Notes: generated from the letters alone by a model not told the origin. DNA of 64,000 nt from Lachnospiraceae bacterium (GCA_015057365.1 SVEN01000002.1:62001-126000), one strand, 5' to 3'; counted from the first letter of the stretch, positions 35,086 through 44,889 are shown. Translations and numbers: made by a program.

Positions 35086-35130
35086 AAGACAAACCCGAAG
35101 AACAGCGTGTCGCAGTGTCCTTCGGGTTTT
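35086..35130 (-). terminator. Terminator of secG
   Basis: AAACCCGAAG (35091-35100) pairs with CTTCGGGTTT (35120-35129). The minus-strand tail is TTTGTCTTTTG, so it may leak into rnr. Confidence 0.75.
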
Positions 35131-35142
35131 CGTTTGTTTGTA

Positions 35143-35379
35143 TTACCACTTCATATTCAATACAAGAGATATTACGATGAATAATACGGCAAGAATCTTG
35201 GTCGCAAACTCTAACTTACCTTCGATAGAACGGCCTTTGTTCTTACCCCAGTAAGTCTCAGCCATACCGCTGATGGCACCCAGTCCTGCGGACTTACCTT
35301 CCTGCATGATAACCACGATTGTTAACGCGATACAAATCAAAACATATAACACTGTCACGATTACTCTTAATGTATCCAC
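35143..35379 (-). CDS. secG: Preprotein translocase subunit SecG
   Basis: 78 residues, two transmembrane helices with the conserved loop EGKSAGLGAISGMAETYWGKNKG (written here as two overlapping parts of about 12 residues each). It is a non-essential partner of SecYE in the membrane. It has its own promoter at 35435-35463. secG-rnr-smpB order is common in Firmicutes. Confidence 0.95.
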   Translation of the reverse strand: MDTLRVIVTVLYVLICIALTIVVIMQEGKSAGLGAISGMAETYWGKNKGRSIEGKLEFATKILAVLFIVISLVLNMKW

Positions 35380-35434
35380 TTATCACACCTCCAATACCGA
35401 GTATTTCCTTTTTACAAAGAATAACGCAAATCTC

Positions 35435-35463
35435 ATTATAAAATATTTTGTTCTCTTTGTAAA
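35435..35463 (-). promoter_or_regulatory. Promoter of secG
   Basis: TTTACA (35463-35458) and TATAAT (35440-35435) on the minus strand, 17-base spacer. Confidence 0.82.
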
Positions 35464-35514
35464 GACTTATTTTTCAAATTGTTAGAATTTCCCGTATTTT
35501 TTTCAGTCTAACAC

Positions 35515-37044
35515 TTATTTCTTGATTAAAAGAGACTTACCGGTCATTTCCTTCGGCTGCTCCATACCCATCATTTCGATTAAGGTCGGAACGATATCCG
35601 CAAGGCAACCGCCCTCGCGTAAAGTATACGCCTCGTCGTAATTTACAAGCACAAACGGAACCGGATTGGTGGTATGTGCGGTAAACGGAGAACCGTCGGT
35701 ATCCACAAGCTTCTCTGCATTACCGTGGTCGGCACAAATGAACATCTGGCCGTTCTTTTCCATTAATGCATCGTATGCCTTTCCTACACACTCATCCACT
35801 GCTTCGATTGCCTTTACGGCAGCTTCCATAATACCGGTATGGCCTACCATATCCGGGTTTGCAAAGTTCACAACAATCACGTCGTACTTCTCGGACTTGA
35901 TTGCATCTACCAGATTGTCCGCTACTTCGTAAGCACTCATCTCCGGCTGCATATCAAAAGTAGCTACCTTCGGGGAATTTACAAGGATTCTGTCCTCGCC
36001 CTCAAACTGCTTCTCTTCACCGCCGTTAAAGAAGAAGGTAACGTGTGCGTACTTCTGGGTCTCGGCAAGACGAAGCTGCGTCTTTCCGTTCTTTGCAAGG
36101 TACTCACCGAAGGTCATGGTCAACTCTTCCGGCGGGAATGCAACAAGAACGTTCGGCATTTCCGCATCGTACTGTGCCATACAAACGAAAGTGGTATCAA
36201 AGAAACCGTTCTTTCTGGTAAAGCCTGCGAAATCTTTATCTACAAATGCTCTGGTAATCTGTCTTGCACGGTCCGGACGGAAGTTAAAGAATACCACGCT
36301 GTCGTTTGCCTGAATCATGCCATCCTTCTCAACTACGGTCGGAAGCATAAACTCATCGGTTACACCGTTTGCGTAAGAGTTCTTTACTGCCTCAACCGGA
36401 TCGGTTTCCTGTACACCCTCACCGAATACAAGGGCATTGTATGCCTTCTCTACACGGTCCCAGGCATTGTCACGGTCCATTGCATAGAAACGACCTGCGA
36501 TGGTCGCAATCTTACCTACGCCGATTTCTTTTAACTTAGCTGCTGCCTCTTCCATATACTCTGCTGCGGAAGACGGCGGAACATCACGTCCGTCAAGGAA
36601 GCAATGAACATATACCTTATCAAGTCCGTTTCTCTTTGCCATCTCAACAAGACCGTACATATGCTCCGTATGGCTGTGAACGCCGCCCGGAGAAAGGAGG
36701 CCCATCAAATGAAGTGCGGAACCGTTCTTCTTGCAATTTTCCATTGCAGCAACAAGCGCCTTATTCTTAAAGAAGTCACCGTCCTTGATGGACTTGGAAA
36801 TCTTAACTAACATCTGATATACGATTCTTCCCGCGCCCATATTGGTATGTCCCACTTCGGAATTACCCATCTGGCCGTCCGGAAGACCTACAAACAAACC
36901 GCTTGCCTCACCCTGTACCGTCGGATACATGGAGGTCAGCTTATCCATTACCGGCTTCTTTGCCAGAGCAATTGCGTTGCCCTCTGCCTTATTTTCTACA
37001 CCGTAGCCGTCCAAAATCATCAGAACCGTTGTCTTCTTACTCAT
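35515..37044 (-). CDS. gpmI: 2,3-bisphosphoglycerate-independent phosphoglycerate mutase
   Basis: 509 residues from ATG 37044 (AAAAGGAG upstream). It interconverts 3- and 2-phosphoglycerate in glycolysis and needs manganese. The phosphoserine motif DGQMGNSEVGHTNMGAGR lies near residue 60, and the metal ligands include DGRDVPP and CADHGNAE. The start MSKKTTVLMILDGYG gives the first metal-binding Asp. It is a single gene here, not in a gap-pgk-tpi cluster. Confidence 0.97.
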   Translation of the reverse strand: MSKKTTVLMILDGYGVENKAEGNAIALAKKPVMDKLTSMYPTVQGEASGLFVGLPDGQMGNSEVGHTNMGAGRIVYQMLVKISKSIKDGDFFKNKALVAAMENCKKNGSALHLMGLLSPGGVHSHTEHMYGLVEMAKRNGLDKVYVHCFLDGRDVPPSSAAEYMEEAAAKLKEIGVGKIATIAGRFYAMDRDNAWDRVEKAYNALVFGEGVQETDPVEAVKNSYANGVTDEFMLPTVVEKDGMIQANDSVVFFNFRPDRARQITRAFVDKDFAGFTRKNGFFDTTFVCMAQYDAEMPNVLVAFPPEELTMTFGEYLAKNGKTQLRLAETQKYAHVTFFFNGGEEKQFEGEDRILVNSPKVATFDMQPEMSAYEVADNLVDAIKSEKYDVIVVNFANPDMVGHTGIMEAAVKAIEAVDECVGKAYDALMEKNGQMFICADHGNAEKLVDTDGSPFTAHTTNPVPFVLVNYDEAYTLREGGCLADIVPTLIEMMGMEQPKEMTGKSLLIKK

Positions 37045-37176
37045 TGTCTTTCTCCTTTTATGAAAAATTTTTAACAATCTCAACCGAAATCCTTACATAG
37101 TTTCTCATACTTTGCAAAATTTTTCAAGTATGTTTTCGAAAAAAATGGAAAAACCGGACACAACTCCCGTTTTTTC

Positions 37177-37205
37177 TTGTAAACTACCGCTTCCTTCGTT
37201 ATAAT
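37177..37205 (+). promoter_or_regulatory. Promoter of the SPL fusion gene
   Basis: TTGTAA (37177-37182) and TATAAT (37200-37205), 17-base spacer. It is sigma-A-like, so expression is not obviously restricted to the forespore. Confidence 0.7.
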
Positions 37206-37279
37206 AGAACCGTAGATGAGACAAACTAAAACAAATACATAAACACGTTTTCACAGACATAGAACACAGGAGAACCCTT

Positions 37280-39244
37280 ATGATACTGATTATTACCGCG
37301 ATAACGCCGGAAGCAAATGCCGTGTTATCCGAGTTTCCCATGAAAAAGAAGGAGCTCACATTTCCTTTATATGAATCCGAAGACGGAGCAATGCGGCTTT
37401 TGGTTACCGGTCCGGGAAAGCTTTCTGCCGCCATGGCGGTAACTGCCTACCTGACCCGGTACGATTTCTCCGCCGGGGATGTTTTTTGTAATCTGGGCAT
37501 CTGCGGCGGTTCCGATAATACCGTCATCGGCGAAGGCTATTTTTGCGCAGCTCTTACGGATCACTCTACCGGAAAAGCTCTTTATCCGGAATTATATACC
37601 CACCCGTTTCCGGAAGCATGTCTGATTACCTCGGATGCTCCGGTCACAACCGCACCTGCAAATTCCGGTCCGGAGGGCAATCTTCCGCTACTGTATGACA
37701 TGGAAGCCTACGGCGTTGCCTCTGCCTTATATCGCAGCATACTGCCTTCTCACTGCTTCTTTTATAAAGTAGTATCGGATTTTTGTAACGGAAGTTTTCC
37801 GTCCCCTGAAGAAATAACCGGCCTGATTCGTCCGCATCTTAAAAAACTTCTAACCTTTTTATCCGATCATGAGACGCACCTTATCGATGAATTGACTGTT
37901 GGAAGCAGTCATACACGAATCATAGCCTCCCTGACAGAAGAACTGATGGACAGCCTGCCGTTTTCTACTACGATGGAGCGAAAGCTGACCGAGCTGATTA
38001 CCTATGCCTTGTCCATCGGTATGACCCGGGATGATCTGTTTTCCGCACTTCCCGCGCGTACCGACACACCCCATAAAAAACGTGAGGCTCTGACACGGTT
38101 AGAGGCTTTGGAGCACTTTGTAAAAAATCCGTCAGCGACCGTCAAATCCGCTGACTCTATACATCCGGCTTCTGCCCCTTTCTTCGCGACACCGCAAGCC
38201 GAGAAAAAGCTGCTCCGCCCCTTCCGACACATTTATGTGGAACGGGAAGTACTTTCCCATACCGTAACCAAACAATTCATCGAACGCTTCAAACATGCCT
38301 CGGTAATTCCTATTGATCACTATAAGGATGTATTTAACCGAAGTCGCCAAAATCTCCGTGCCCAGGAAACAGAACCTGCGCTCATACTGGCAGCCAACCG
38401 CGGCACACTCTTTTATCCGGGTGCCCCGGTGTGTCAAAGCTTCGGTGAAGAGCATTTTATGTACACCTCTTGTATTATGAACTGCCTGTACGATTGTGAC
38501 TACTGTTATTTACAGGGAATGTATCCCAGCGGTACCATGGTGGTGTTTGTCAATCTTGAGGACTACTTTAAAGAGCTGGACCGTCTTCTTGAAATGCATC
38601 CGGTCTATCTTTGCTGTTCTTACGATTCGGACCTGACTGCCCTTTGCGGCGTCCTTCCTCATGCGGAAGCCTTCTGCCGCTATGCCCTCTCACATCCGGA
38701 CCTCCGGCTGGAGCTTCGAACCAAGAGTGCTGCCCTGCCGTTTATCAGGCAGTTGCCTGCGGCAAAGAACATTGTTATGGCTTTTACCCTCTCCCCACAG
38801 GAGATTATTTCCCGTTACGAGCACTATACACCGTCCCTTAATGCCCGGTTAAACACAGCAAAGGAAGCCGCAAAAAAAGGCTTCTCCCTACGGCTATGCT
38901 TTGACCCTGTTTTGGATGTTCCAAACGCTGCGGAGCTTTATACTACACTTGTAGATGAGACGTTTTCTGTCCTTTCCCCGGAAGAAATTGCCGACATCAG
39001 TCTCGGTGTTTTCCGGTTATCAAAAGATTATATCAAACAACTGAAAAAAGCGAAACCGTCCTGTGCCTTTTCCCATTATCCGTATACTTTATCCGACGGC
39101 GTATGCCACTATGATACGAACCGCTGCGACGAGTTGCTGAATACGGTAAAGGAAGCACTTTACCGGCACCGTATTACGAACGACAAATTATTTATCTGGA
39201 CTCCCGAGGAGTCCGGGGAAGGAGACTCCCATGCTGACAAATAA
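37280..39244 (+). CDS. Nucleosidase-like domain fused to spore-photoproduct-lyase-like radical SAM enzyme
   Basis: 654 residues. Residues 1-190 look like an MTA/SAH-nucleosidase or futalosine-hydrolase fold: ITAITPEANAV at the start, GPGKLSAA (44-51), DMEAYG at about 140-145 and VVSD near 164-167. A helical linker (about 200-285) follows. From about 310 it matches spore photoproduct lyase: radical SAM CLYDCDYC (Cys 402, 406, 409), YLQGMYPSGTM, a Cys pair near 445-446 where SPL has its H-donor Cys, and LELRTKSAAL. SPL repairs the thymine spore photoproduct. The nucleosidase could clear the 5'-deoxyadenosine by-product, which is inference. AGGAG precedes the ATG, and the SDR gene overlaps the end. 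Confidence 0.85.
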   Translation: MILIITAITPEANAVLSEFPMKKKELTFPLYESEDGAMRLLVTGPGKLSAAMAVTAYLTRYDFSAGDVFCNLGICGGSDNTVIGEGYFCAALTDHSTGKALYPELYTHPFPEACLITSDAPVTTAPANSGPEGNLPLLYDMEAYGVASALYRSILPSHCFFYKVVSDFCNGSFPSPEEITGLIRPHLKKLLTFLSDHETHLIDELTVGSSHTRIIASLTEELMDSLPFSTTMERKLTELITYALSIGMTRDDLFSALPARTDTPHKKREALTRLEALEHFVKNPSATVKSADSIHPASAPFFATPQAEKKLLRPFRHIYVEREVLSHTVTKQFIERFKHASVIPIDHYKDVFNRSRQNLRAQETEPALILAANRGTLFYPGAPVCQSFGEEHFMYTSCIMNCLYDCDYCYLQGMYPSGTMVVFVNLEDYFKELDRLLEMHPVYLCCSYDSDLTALCGVLPHAEAFCRYALSHPDLRLELRTKSAALPFIRQLPAAKNIVMAFTLSPQEIISRYEHYTPSLNARLNTAKEAAKKGFSLRLCFDPVLDVPNAAELYTTLVDETFSVLSPEEIADISLGVFRLSKDYIKQLKKAKPSCAFSHYPYTLSDGVCHYDTNRCDELLNTVKEALYRHRITNDKLFIWTPEESGEGDSHADK

Positions 39245-39983
39245 AACCGCTCTTATTACCGGCGTTTCCTCCGGTATCGGAAAATGCCTGTTATATACGC
39301 TTCAAAAGGAAGGGTGCCTTGTACACGGCATTGTAAAATCCGAAGAAAGAAAGGAAGAGCTATGGTCGAAGCTTACCGACTTACTTTCCCCCGAACAACT
39401 TCAGACAGTAACCCTTCATGTATGTGACCTGCGAAGACCTTCGGATATCGAGCAGTTGGCTCATACCCTTCATAAGATGCATATTTCTCCGGATATTCTT
39501 ATTTTAAATGCCGGTGTGGGCTATTACGGACCTCATGAAGAGTTATCCGTGAAAGCCATCACAGAGCTGTCCGCGGTGAATTTTACCGCTCCTCTTCTGC
39601 TGACAAATTTATTCTTGCGAGACTTAAAGGCCAATCACGGCCACTTGCTTTACGTTTCCTCCGTTACCGCCGCAAAGACCAACAATACACACGGTTGCGC
39701 CTACGGAGCTACAAAAGCAGGGATTTCAAGCTTTGCCAAAAGCCTTTTTGAGGAAGTGCGCAAATACGGAGTCCGTGTCACGGTACTGGCCCCGGACATG
39801 ACACAGACCGGCCTGTATCGCAATGCTTCCTTCTGCGCTTCGCAAGACACCGATGCCGCCCTTACTCCTGAGGAGGTGGCAGACTATGCACTCCTTGCCC
39901 TTACCGCAAGAGAAGGTCTGAACCTGACGGAGCTTACCATGCAACCCCAGCTTCATCGTTTAGAACGCATCAAAAAAAACTGA
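39231..39983 (+). CDS. Short-chain dehydrogenase/reductase
   Basis: 250 residues. The cofactor motif TGVSSGIG is near residue 10, NAGVG in the middle and the catalytic YGATK near 160, with SSVTAAK before it. It should be a NAD(P)-dependent oxidoreductase of unknown substrate. Its start overlaps the end of the SPL fusion by 14 bases, with GGAAGGAG inside the upstream gene, so translation is coupled. The pairing suggests a related process, but no known SPL pathway uses an SDR. Confidence 0.93.
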   Translation: MLTNKTALITGVSSGIGKCLLYTLQKEGCLVHGIVKSEERKEELWSKLTDLLSPEQLQTVTLHVCDLRRPSDIEQLAHTLHKMHISPDILILNAGVGYYGPHEELSVKAITELSAVNFTAPLLLTNLFLRDLKANHGHLLYVSSVTAAKTNNTHGCAYGATKAGISSFAKSLFEEVRKYGVRVTVLAPDMTQTGLYRNASFCASQDTDAALTPEEVADYALLALTAREGLNLTELTMQPQLHRLERIKKN

Positions 39984-40088
39984 TGCTCTATTAATGCGGT
40001 GTTAAAGCAGCCCATCTTCCTAGTGACTTTTTTTTCATTTCGTGGTACACTTAGGAAGTAAAACATCTATAAACAAAAGGAGTTTTCC

Positions 40089-41462
40089 ATGAAAATTATC
40101 ATTGCAGGCTGCGGCAAAGTAGGCTATGCCCTTGCCCAGCAATTAAATGACGAAGGACATGATCTTACGTTAATCGATAACTCTGCGGATCGTTTACAGC
40201 CGGCCCTGTCCAATCTGGATTTGCAGGGTGTGGTGGGTAATGCGTCCAGCTTTTTAACTTTACTTGAGGCCGGCATTGAACATGCGGACCTGCTGATTGC
40301 TGTCACCGGACAGGATGAAATCAACCTCATCTCCTGTCTGCTTGCAAAAAAAGCCAGCAAATGCCGGACCATTGCCAGAGTCAGAAACCCGGAGTATTTC
40401 CGGGAAATCAACTACTTAAAGGACTGTATGGACATCTCGATGATTATCAATCCGGAATCCGCTGCTGCCAACGCCATTGCGCAGCTTATCCAGGTACCGG
40501 ATGCCATGGACATCGATTCCTTTGCCAACGGCAAGGTAGATTTAATGCAAGTAGTTATTACGGAGGATTCTCCTCTTCACAACATGAAAGTGCAGGACTT
40601 CTCCCGTAAATTCAACCACGAGATATTGATTTGCATTCTGGTGCACGACCATCAGGTCTGCATCCCGAACGGTAATTCCGTCCTGATGGCCGGGGATACC
40701 ATTTCCATTATTTTACCGAGAGAAAAAATTAACAGTTTTTACCGCATGAGTAAGCTGGCTACCATTCGCGAAATCCGCGACGTTATGATTGCCGGCGGCG
40801 GCATGATTCCGTACTATCTGGCTCAGTCGCTTCTGCGCTCCGGCATTGATGTCAAGCTCATTGAGCGAAACCGTGACCGATGCGACTTTTTAAGCGAAGC
40901 GCTTCCGAAGGCCACGATTATTCACTCCGATGCTACGGACCACGACATGCTGTTAGAGGAAGGCATTGAACAAACCGATGCTTTTGTAGCACTGACCAAC
41001 GGAGACGAGGCAAATATTTTCCTGTCTCTCTACGCCAATAAAATGAATGCTACCTGTAAAAAAATCACAAAGGTCAATCGTCTGGAACTGGACGAAATCA
41101 TCAGTGACCTTCCGATCGGCAGTATTCTTTCTCCGAAAAACATTACGACGGAATATATCCTCCAGTATGTCCGTTCCCAGAACAACTCCTACGGCAGCAA
41201 CGTAGAAGCACTGTACCGCCTCATGGACAATCAGGTAGAGGCACTGGAATTCCTCGTAAAAGAGGATTGCGAAGTAACGGACATTCCGTTTATTAATCTG
41301 AACTTAAAGAAGAACCTTTTGATTTGCTGTATCGTGCGGAAAGGACGCATCATTACCCCGTCCGGTCGCGACTTTATCCAAAAAGGCGACAAGGTAATTG
41401 TTGTTACCACCCACAAGGGACTACAGGATATTTCCGATATTATGGATGACCCGTTAAAATAG
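40089..41462 (+). CDS. trkA: Trk system potassium uptake protein TrkA
   Basis: 457 residues with two RCK_N/RCK_C repeats. The first Rossmann motif is IIIAGCGKVGYALAQQL (residues 3-19), and a second GGGMIPYYLAQ is near 237. It is the cytosolic nucleotide-binding gate of the TrkH channel. RCK_C domains in Firmicutes are often c-di-AMP targets. AAAGGAG precedes the ATG, and trkH follows 11 bases after the stop. Confidence 0.95.
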   Translation: MKIIIAGCGKVGYALAQQLNDEGHDLTLIDNSADRLQPALSNLDLQGVVGNASSFLTLLEAGIEHADLLIAVTGQDEINLISCLLAKKASKCRTIARVRNPEYFREINYLKDCMDISMIINPESAAANAIAQLIQVPDAMDIDSFANGKVDLMQVVITEDSPLHNMKVQDFSRKFNHEILICILVHDHQVCIPNGNSVLMAGDTISIILPREKINSFYRMSKLATIREIRDVMIAGGGMIPYYLAQSLLRSGIDVKLIERNRDRCDFLSEALPKATIIHSDATDHDMLLEEGIEQTDAFVALTNGDEANIFLSLYANKMNATCKKITKVNRLELDEIISDLPIGSILSPKNITTEYILQYVRSQNNSYGSNVEALYRLMDNQVEALEFLVKEDCEVTDIPFINLNLKKNLLICCIVRKGRIITPSGRDFIQKGDKVIVVTTHKGLQDISDIMDDPLK

Positions 41463-41473
41463 GAGCGCGTGTT

Positions 41474-42913
41474 ATGAATTATTCCATTATTTTAAAAATC
41501 ATCGGCTGGGTCATTCAGCTGGAAGGTATATTCTTCCTTCCTCCTGCCCTGACCGGCTTTCTCTACGGAGAAATCAAAGATGCCCTTATCTACCTGATTC
41601 TCGGTGCCCTTTGCATCGTTCTGGGTGGACTTTTTCGCATGCACAAAAATAAAAAGACTACTTTCTATGCCAAGGAAGGCTTTGTTGCCGTAGCGTTAAG
41701 CTGGATTGTTATGAGTGCCATCGGTGCAATTCCTTTTGTACTGACCGGGGATATTCCGTCTTATCCGGATGCATTGTTTGAAATCATATCAGGCCTTACC
41801 ACCACCGGTTCCAGTATTCTAACCAATGTAGAAGCACTCTCCCACGCCAATCTGCTTTGGAGAAGTTTCAGCCACTGGATCGGGGGCATGGGTGTGCTGG
41901 TATTTATTTTAGCAATTCTTCCGATGACCGGAGGCTCCACTATGAATTTGATGAAAGCCGAAAGTCCGGGCCCTTCCGTAGGCAAGCTGGTTCCGAAAAT
42001 GCAACAGACCGCATTTTTGCTTTATGCCATTTACTTTGCCATGACAGTTGTGGAAATCATTCTGTTACTGATCGGTGGGATGCCGCTTTTTGACTCCATT
42101 TGTCATTCCTTCGGTACCGCCGGCACCGGCGGCTTCGGTATCAAAAACGACAGTATCGCAGGCTACTCTACCTATTTACAAAATGTCATTACAGTGTTTA
42201 TGTTCCTGTTCGGCGTGAACTTCTCTTTCTACTACTACATCCTTATCCGCAAGGTGAAGGATGCCTTCCGTATGGAAGAGGTCCGCTGGTATTTCTTTCT
42301 TTTCCTCGGTGCGGTTACCCTGATTACGATTTCTCTTGTAGCTGACGGAGGCAAAGTAGGAGAAAGCATCCAGACCGTAGCCTTCCAGGTGGCTTCCATT
42401 ATGACCACTACCGGTTATGCCACCGCAGACTTTAATCTCTGGCCGCAATTTGCAAAAGGACTCATGGTAGTACTTATGTTTATCGGTGCCTGCGCCGGCT
42501 CTACCGGCGGCGGCATTAAAGTTTCCCGTATTATGATTTATTTGAAGCAGGTACGCAAGGAGCTGATGCAGCAGATTCATCCGAAGCGTATCCGTGTCCT
42601 GAAAATGGACAACAAAGTGTTGGAGCATTCCGTAGTACACTCCTGCAACACCCTGCTGATGGCCTATATTTTAATCTTTATCGTTTCATTGTTATTAATT
42701 TGTCTGGACGGCTTTGATATGACCACAAATTTCACATCCATTGCCGCCACCCTAAACAACATCGGTCCGGGACTTAACGTTGTAGGACCGACCGGAAACT
42801 TTTCCGAGTTTTCCGCCCTTTCCAAGTTCGTCCTTATGTTTGACATGCTGGCAGGACGATTGGAAATTATCCCAATGATGGTACTGTTCCATCCGGGTAC
42901 CTGGAAGAAATAA
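41474..42913 (+). CDS. trkH: Trk/Ktr potassium transporter membrane subunit TrkH
   Basis: 479 residues with the four-pore-loop architecture. Selectivity-filter regions are SGLTTTGSS, GTAGTGGFG, MTTTGYATAD and LNNIGPGLN. GTAGTGGFG and the other loops carry the filter Gly. It takes up potassium with TrkA as a regulator. The pair forms an operon whose promoter is probably at 39984-40080, but I could not pick it with confidence. Confidence 0.95.
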   Translation: MNYSIILKIIGWVIQLEGIFFLPPALTGFLYGEIKDALIYLILGALCIVLGGLFRMHKNKKTTFYAKEGFVAVALSWIVMSAIGAIPFVLTGDIPSYPDALFEIISGLTTTGSSILTNVEALSHANLLWRSFSHWIGGMGVLVFILAILPMTGGSTMNLMKAESPGPSVGKLVPKMQQTAFLLYAIYFAMTVVEIILLLIGGMPLFDSICHSFGTAGTGGFGIKNDSIAGYSTYLQNVITVFMFLFGVNFSFYYYILIRKVKDAFRMEEVRWYFFLFLGAVTLITISLVADGGKVGESIQTVAFQVASIMTTTGYATADFNLWPQFAKGLMVVLMFIGACAGSTGGGIKVSRIMIYLKQVRKELMQQIHPKRIRVLKMDNKVLEHSVVHSCNTLLMAYILIFIVSLLLICLDGFDMTTNFTSIAATLNNIGPGLNVVGPTGNFSEFSALSKFVLMFDMLAGRLEIIPMMVLFHPGTWKK

Positions 42914-42956
42914 ACCACTTAATCTTTCACACATTATGATAAAAGGAGAGAGACCC

Positions 42957-44786
42957 ATGAAATCCACACGTATATCCCGTTCCGTACAAAGTTTTCTTTT
43001 CTATGCCCTTTTCGGCGTACTTTCTCTGGCGGGATGTTCCTCTGATTTATCGGGACAACACACCACTCCTCCTGCAAGTCATTCCGATATCACCTCTGTA
43101 AGTGACCGGACGCCGACGCCGTTTCCTACCTCTGATGTCATCCCGCTACCGGATACTACTCCGAAGACTACCGAGGCACCGACTGCGACTCCTACCTCCA
43201 CTCCGACTCCGAAGCCGACACCGACCGGCACTCCGGGGGAGGTATGCTTTTCCGAGGCAACACACTTTTTCACAGAAAACACCTTTATTGAGCTGTCCAT
43301 TCATGCGAAAAAGGACGGCTATATTACCTATACCCTGGATGGTACGGAGCCTACGGAATCTTCCACCCTTTACACCGAACCGATTTTACTTATTACTACG
43401 GATGCGGATGCTCCGAATGTTTATCCGTTCCGGGCGAAGGTCTGGTATGACGACGGCACTTGCTCGGATTCCTACGTTCACACTTATTTCCTCAGCGAAA
43501 AGGTAAACGAACGCTACACCACTCTTGTCTTTTCCATCAACGGCAATCCGGCAGAGCTTACCGATGGACCGAAGGGCATTTTATATGGGGAAAACTATAA
43601 ACAACGAGGCCGTGCATCCGAACGACAGGTACATATCGAAGCACTATCCTCCGACGGTACTCTTCTCTTTGACCAGCACGCAGGTGTCCGGGTCTTTGGC
43701 GGTTCCTCCAGAGAGCATGCGGTCAAATCGCTGAAGCTGTACGCTCGTAAAGAGTATGAAACGGGCAAGGGTTCCTTCCGTACCGACGTCTTCGGTTCCA
43801 CCGATATAAACAATGACCCGATTACCAAATATGACAAACTGGTTCTCCGAAACGGCGGCGACGATTTCCAAAGTGCATTTCTCCGGGATGAACTGGTACA
43901 GCGTCTGGGCGCCGATGCGGGCTTTTCCGTCTATGAGGCTGTGGTTCCAGCCCTTGCCTATGTTAACGGCGAATATTACGGATTTTACTGGCTTCATGAA
44001 TCCTACTGCGACAAGTATTTTCAGAACCGTAACGAAAAAAGCGACGGAGAATATATCGTTTTGGAAGGCTCCGACCGTTACAAATCCGTTTCCGGTGATA
44101 CTGCGGAAGTAGCTGCCGCAAAAGAGTTTAACGCACTCTATAGTAAATACGCTAACGCGGATTTAAAAAATGATACTACCTACGAAGAGCTTTGTTCCTT
44201 GATTGATGTGGAAAGCTATCTGGACTACATGTCCCTTAATATGTATGTGGCCAATTATGACTGGCCTCAGGGCAACTACCGTTGCTACCGCTACTATGCC
44301 GCTAACGGCGAGGAATACGGTACCGGAGATATGGACGGCCGCTGGCGCTTCCTTCTCCACGATGCGGATGTAGGCTTCGGCACCTATCAGTCTTCCGACG
44401 ATGCGGGGGCTGCCAGAAACGACTTAAAACAGGTTCTTTCCGACCCGAGCAGCAGCCGTTACGCACCGCTTTTGGCCGCATTACTGAAACGCGAGGATTG
44501 CCGGAACTATTTCATCGACAAAATGTTAGCCTACATGAACGGCGCCTTTTCCTACGAAAATGTGTGCCGTGTCCTGGAGGAAATGTGTGCAGAACGTGAT
44601 GCGGAGCTTGTCTACTACTACAATCATTTAAACACCTTAAAGGATTCCTTTGAAATTTATGCAAGACCGGCCCGTACCGAGCTTCATCTTGCCCGTATCC
44701 GCTCCTTTGCGGAACAGCGTCCGGTTTATATGACAAAGTATCTGGAGGACTTCTTCGGCGTAGATTTAAATGCAGGAAATGAATAA
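42957..44786 (+). CDS. CotH-like kinase-domain lipoprotein
   Basis: 609 residues from ATG 42957 (AAAGGAGAG upstream). The signal ends at LSLAGCSS, followed by a long Thr/Pro linker (about 50-95), a chitobiase-like beta module (ITYTLDGTEPTESSTLYTEPI, shown in part), then the CotH domain (about 200-600). DWPQGNYRCYR and LHDADVGFG are CotH-family marks, the latter with the metal-binding Asp. CotH in Bacillus is a spore-coat protein kinase. Surface-exposed versions in Clostridia are of unknown role. It follows trkH by 43 bases with no terminator seen. Confidence 0.87.
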   Translation: MKSTRISRSVQSFLFYALFGVLSLAGCSSDLSGQHTTPPASHSDITSVSDRTPTPFPTSDVIPLPDTTPKTTEAPTATPTSTPTPKPTPTGTPGEVCFSEATHFFTENTFIELSIHAKKDGYITYTLDGTEPTESSTLYTEPILLITTDADAPNVYPFRAKVWYDDGTCSDSYVHTYFLSEKVNERYTTLVFSINGNPAELTDGPKGILYGENYKQRGRASERQVHIEALSSDGTLLFDQHAGVRVFGGSSREHAVKSLKLYARKEYETGKGSFRTDVFGSTDINNDPITKYDKLVLRNGGDDFQSAFLRDELVQRLGADAGFSVYEAVVPALAYVNGEYYGFYWLHESYCDKYFQNRNEKSDGEYIVLEGSDRYKSVSGDTAEVAAAKEFNALYSKYANADLKNDTTYEELCSLIDVESYLDYMSLNMYVANYDWPQGNYRCYRYYAANGEEYGTGDMDGRWRFLLHDADVGFGTYQSSDDAGAARNDLKQVLSDPSSSRYAPLLAALLKREDCRNYFIDKMLAYMNGAFSYENVCRVLEEMCAERDAELVYYYNHLNTLKDSFEIYARPARTELHLARIRSFAEQRPVYMTKYLEDFFGVDLNAGNE

Positions 44787-44827
44787 CCGATTTGTACAAA
44801 TTTTTCTTAAAAATTTGAAAATACATC

Positions 44828-44856
44828 TTGCCAAACAGGAAAAAGTATGGTACACT
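44828..44856 (+). promoter_or_regulatory. Promoter of tRNA-Leu
   Basis: TTGCCA (44828-44833) and TACACT (44851-44856), 17-base spacer, about 33 bases before the tRNA. Confidence 0.7.
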
Positions 44857-44889
44857 ATTTCCTGTTCAGCAAGGTAACATCGCTGATAT

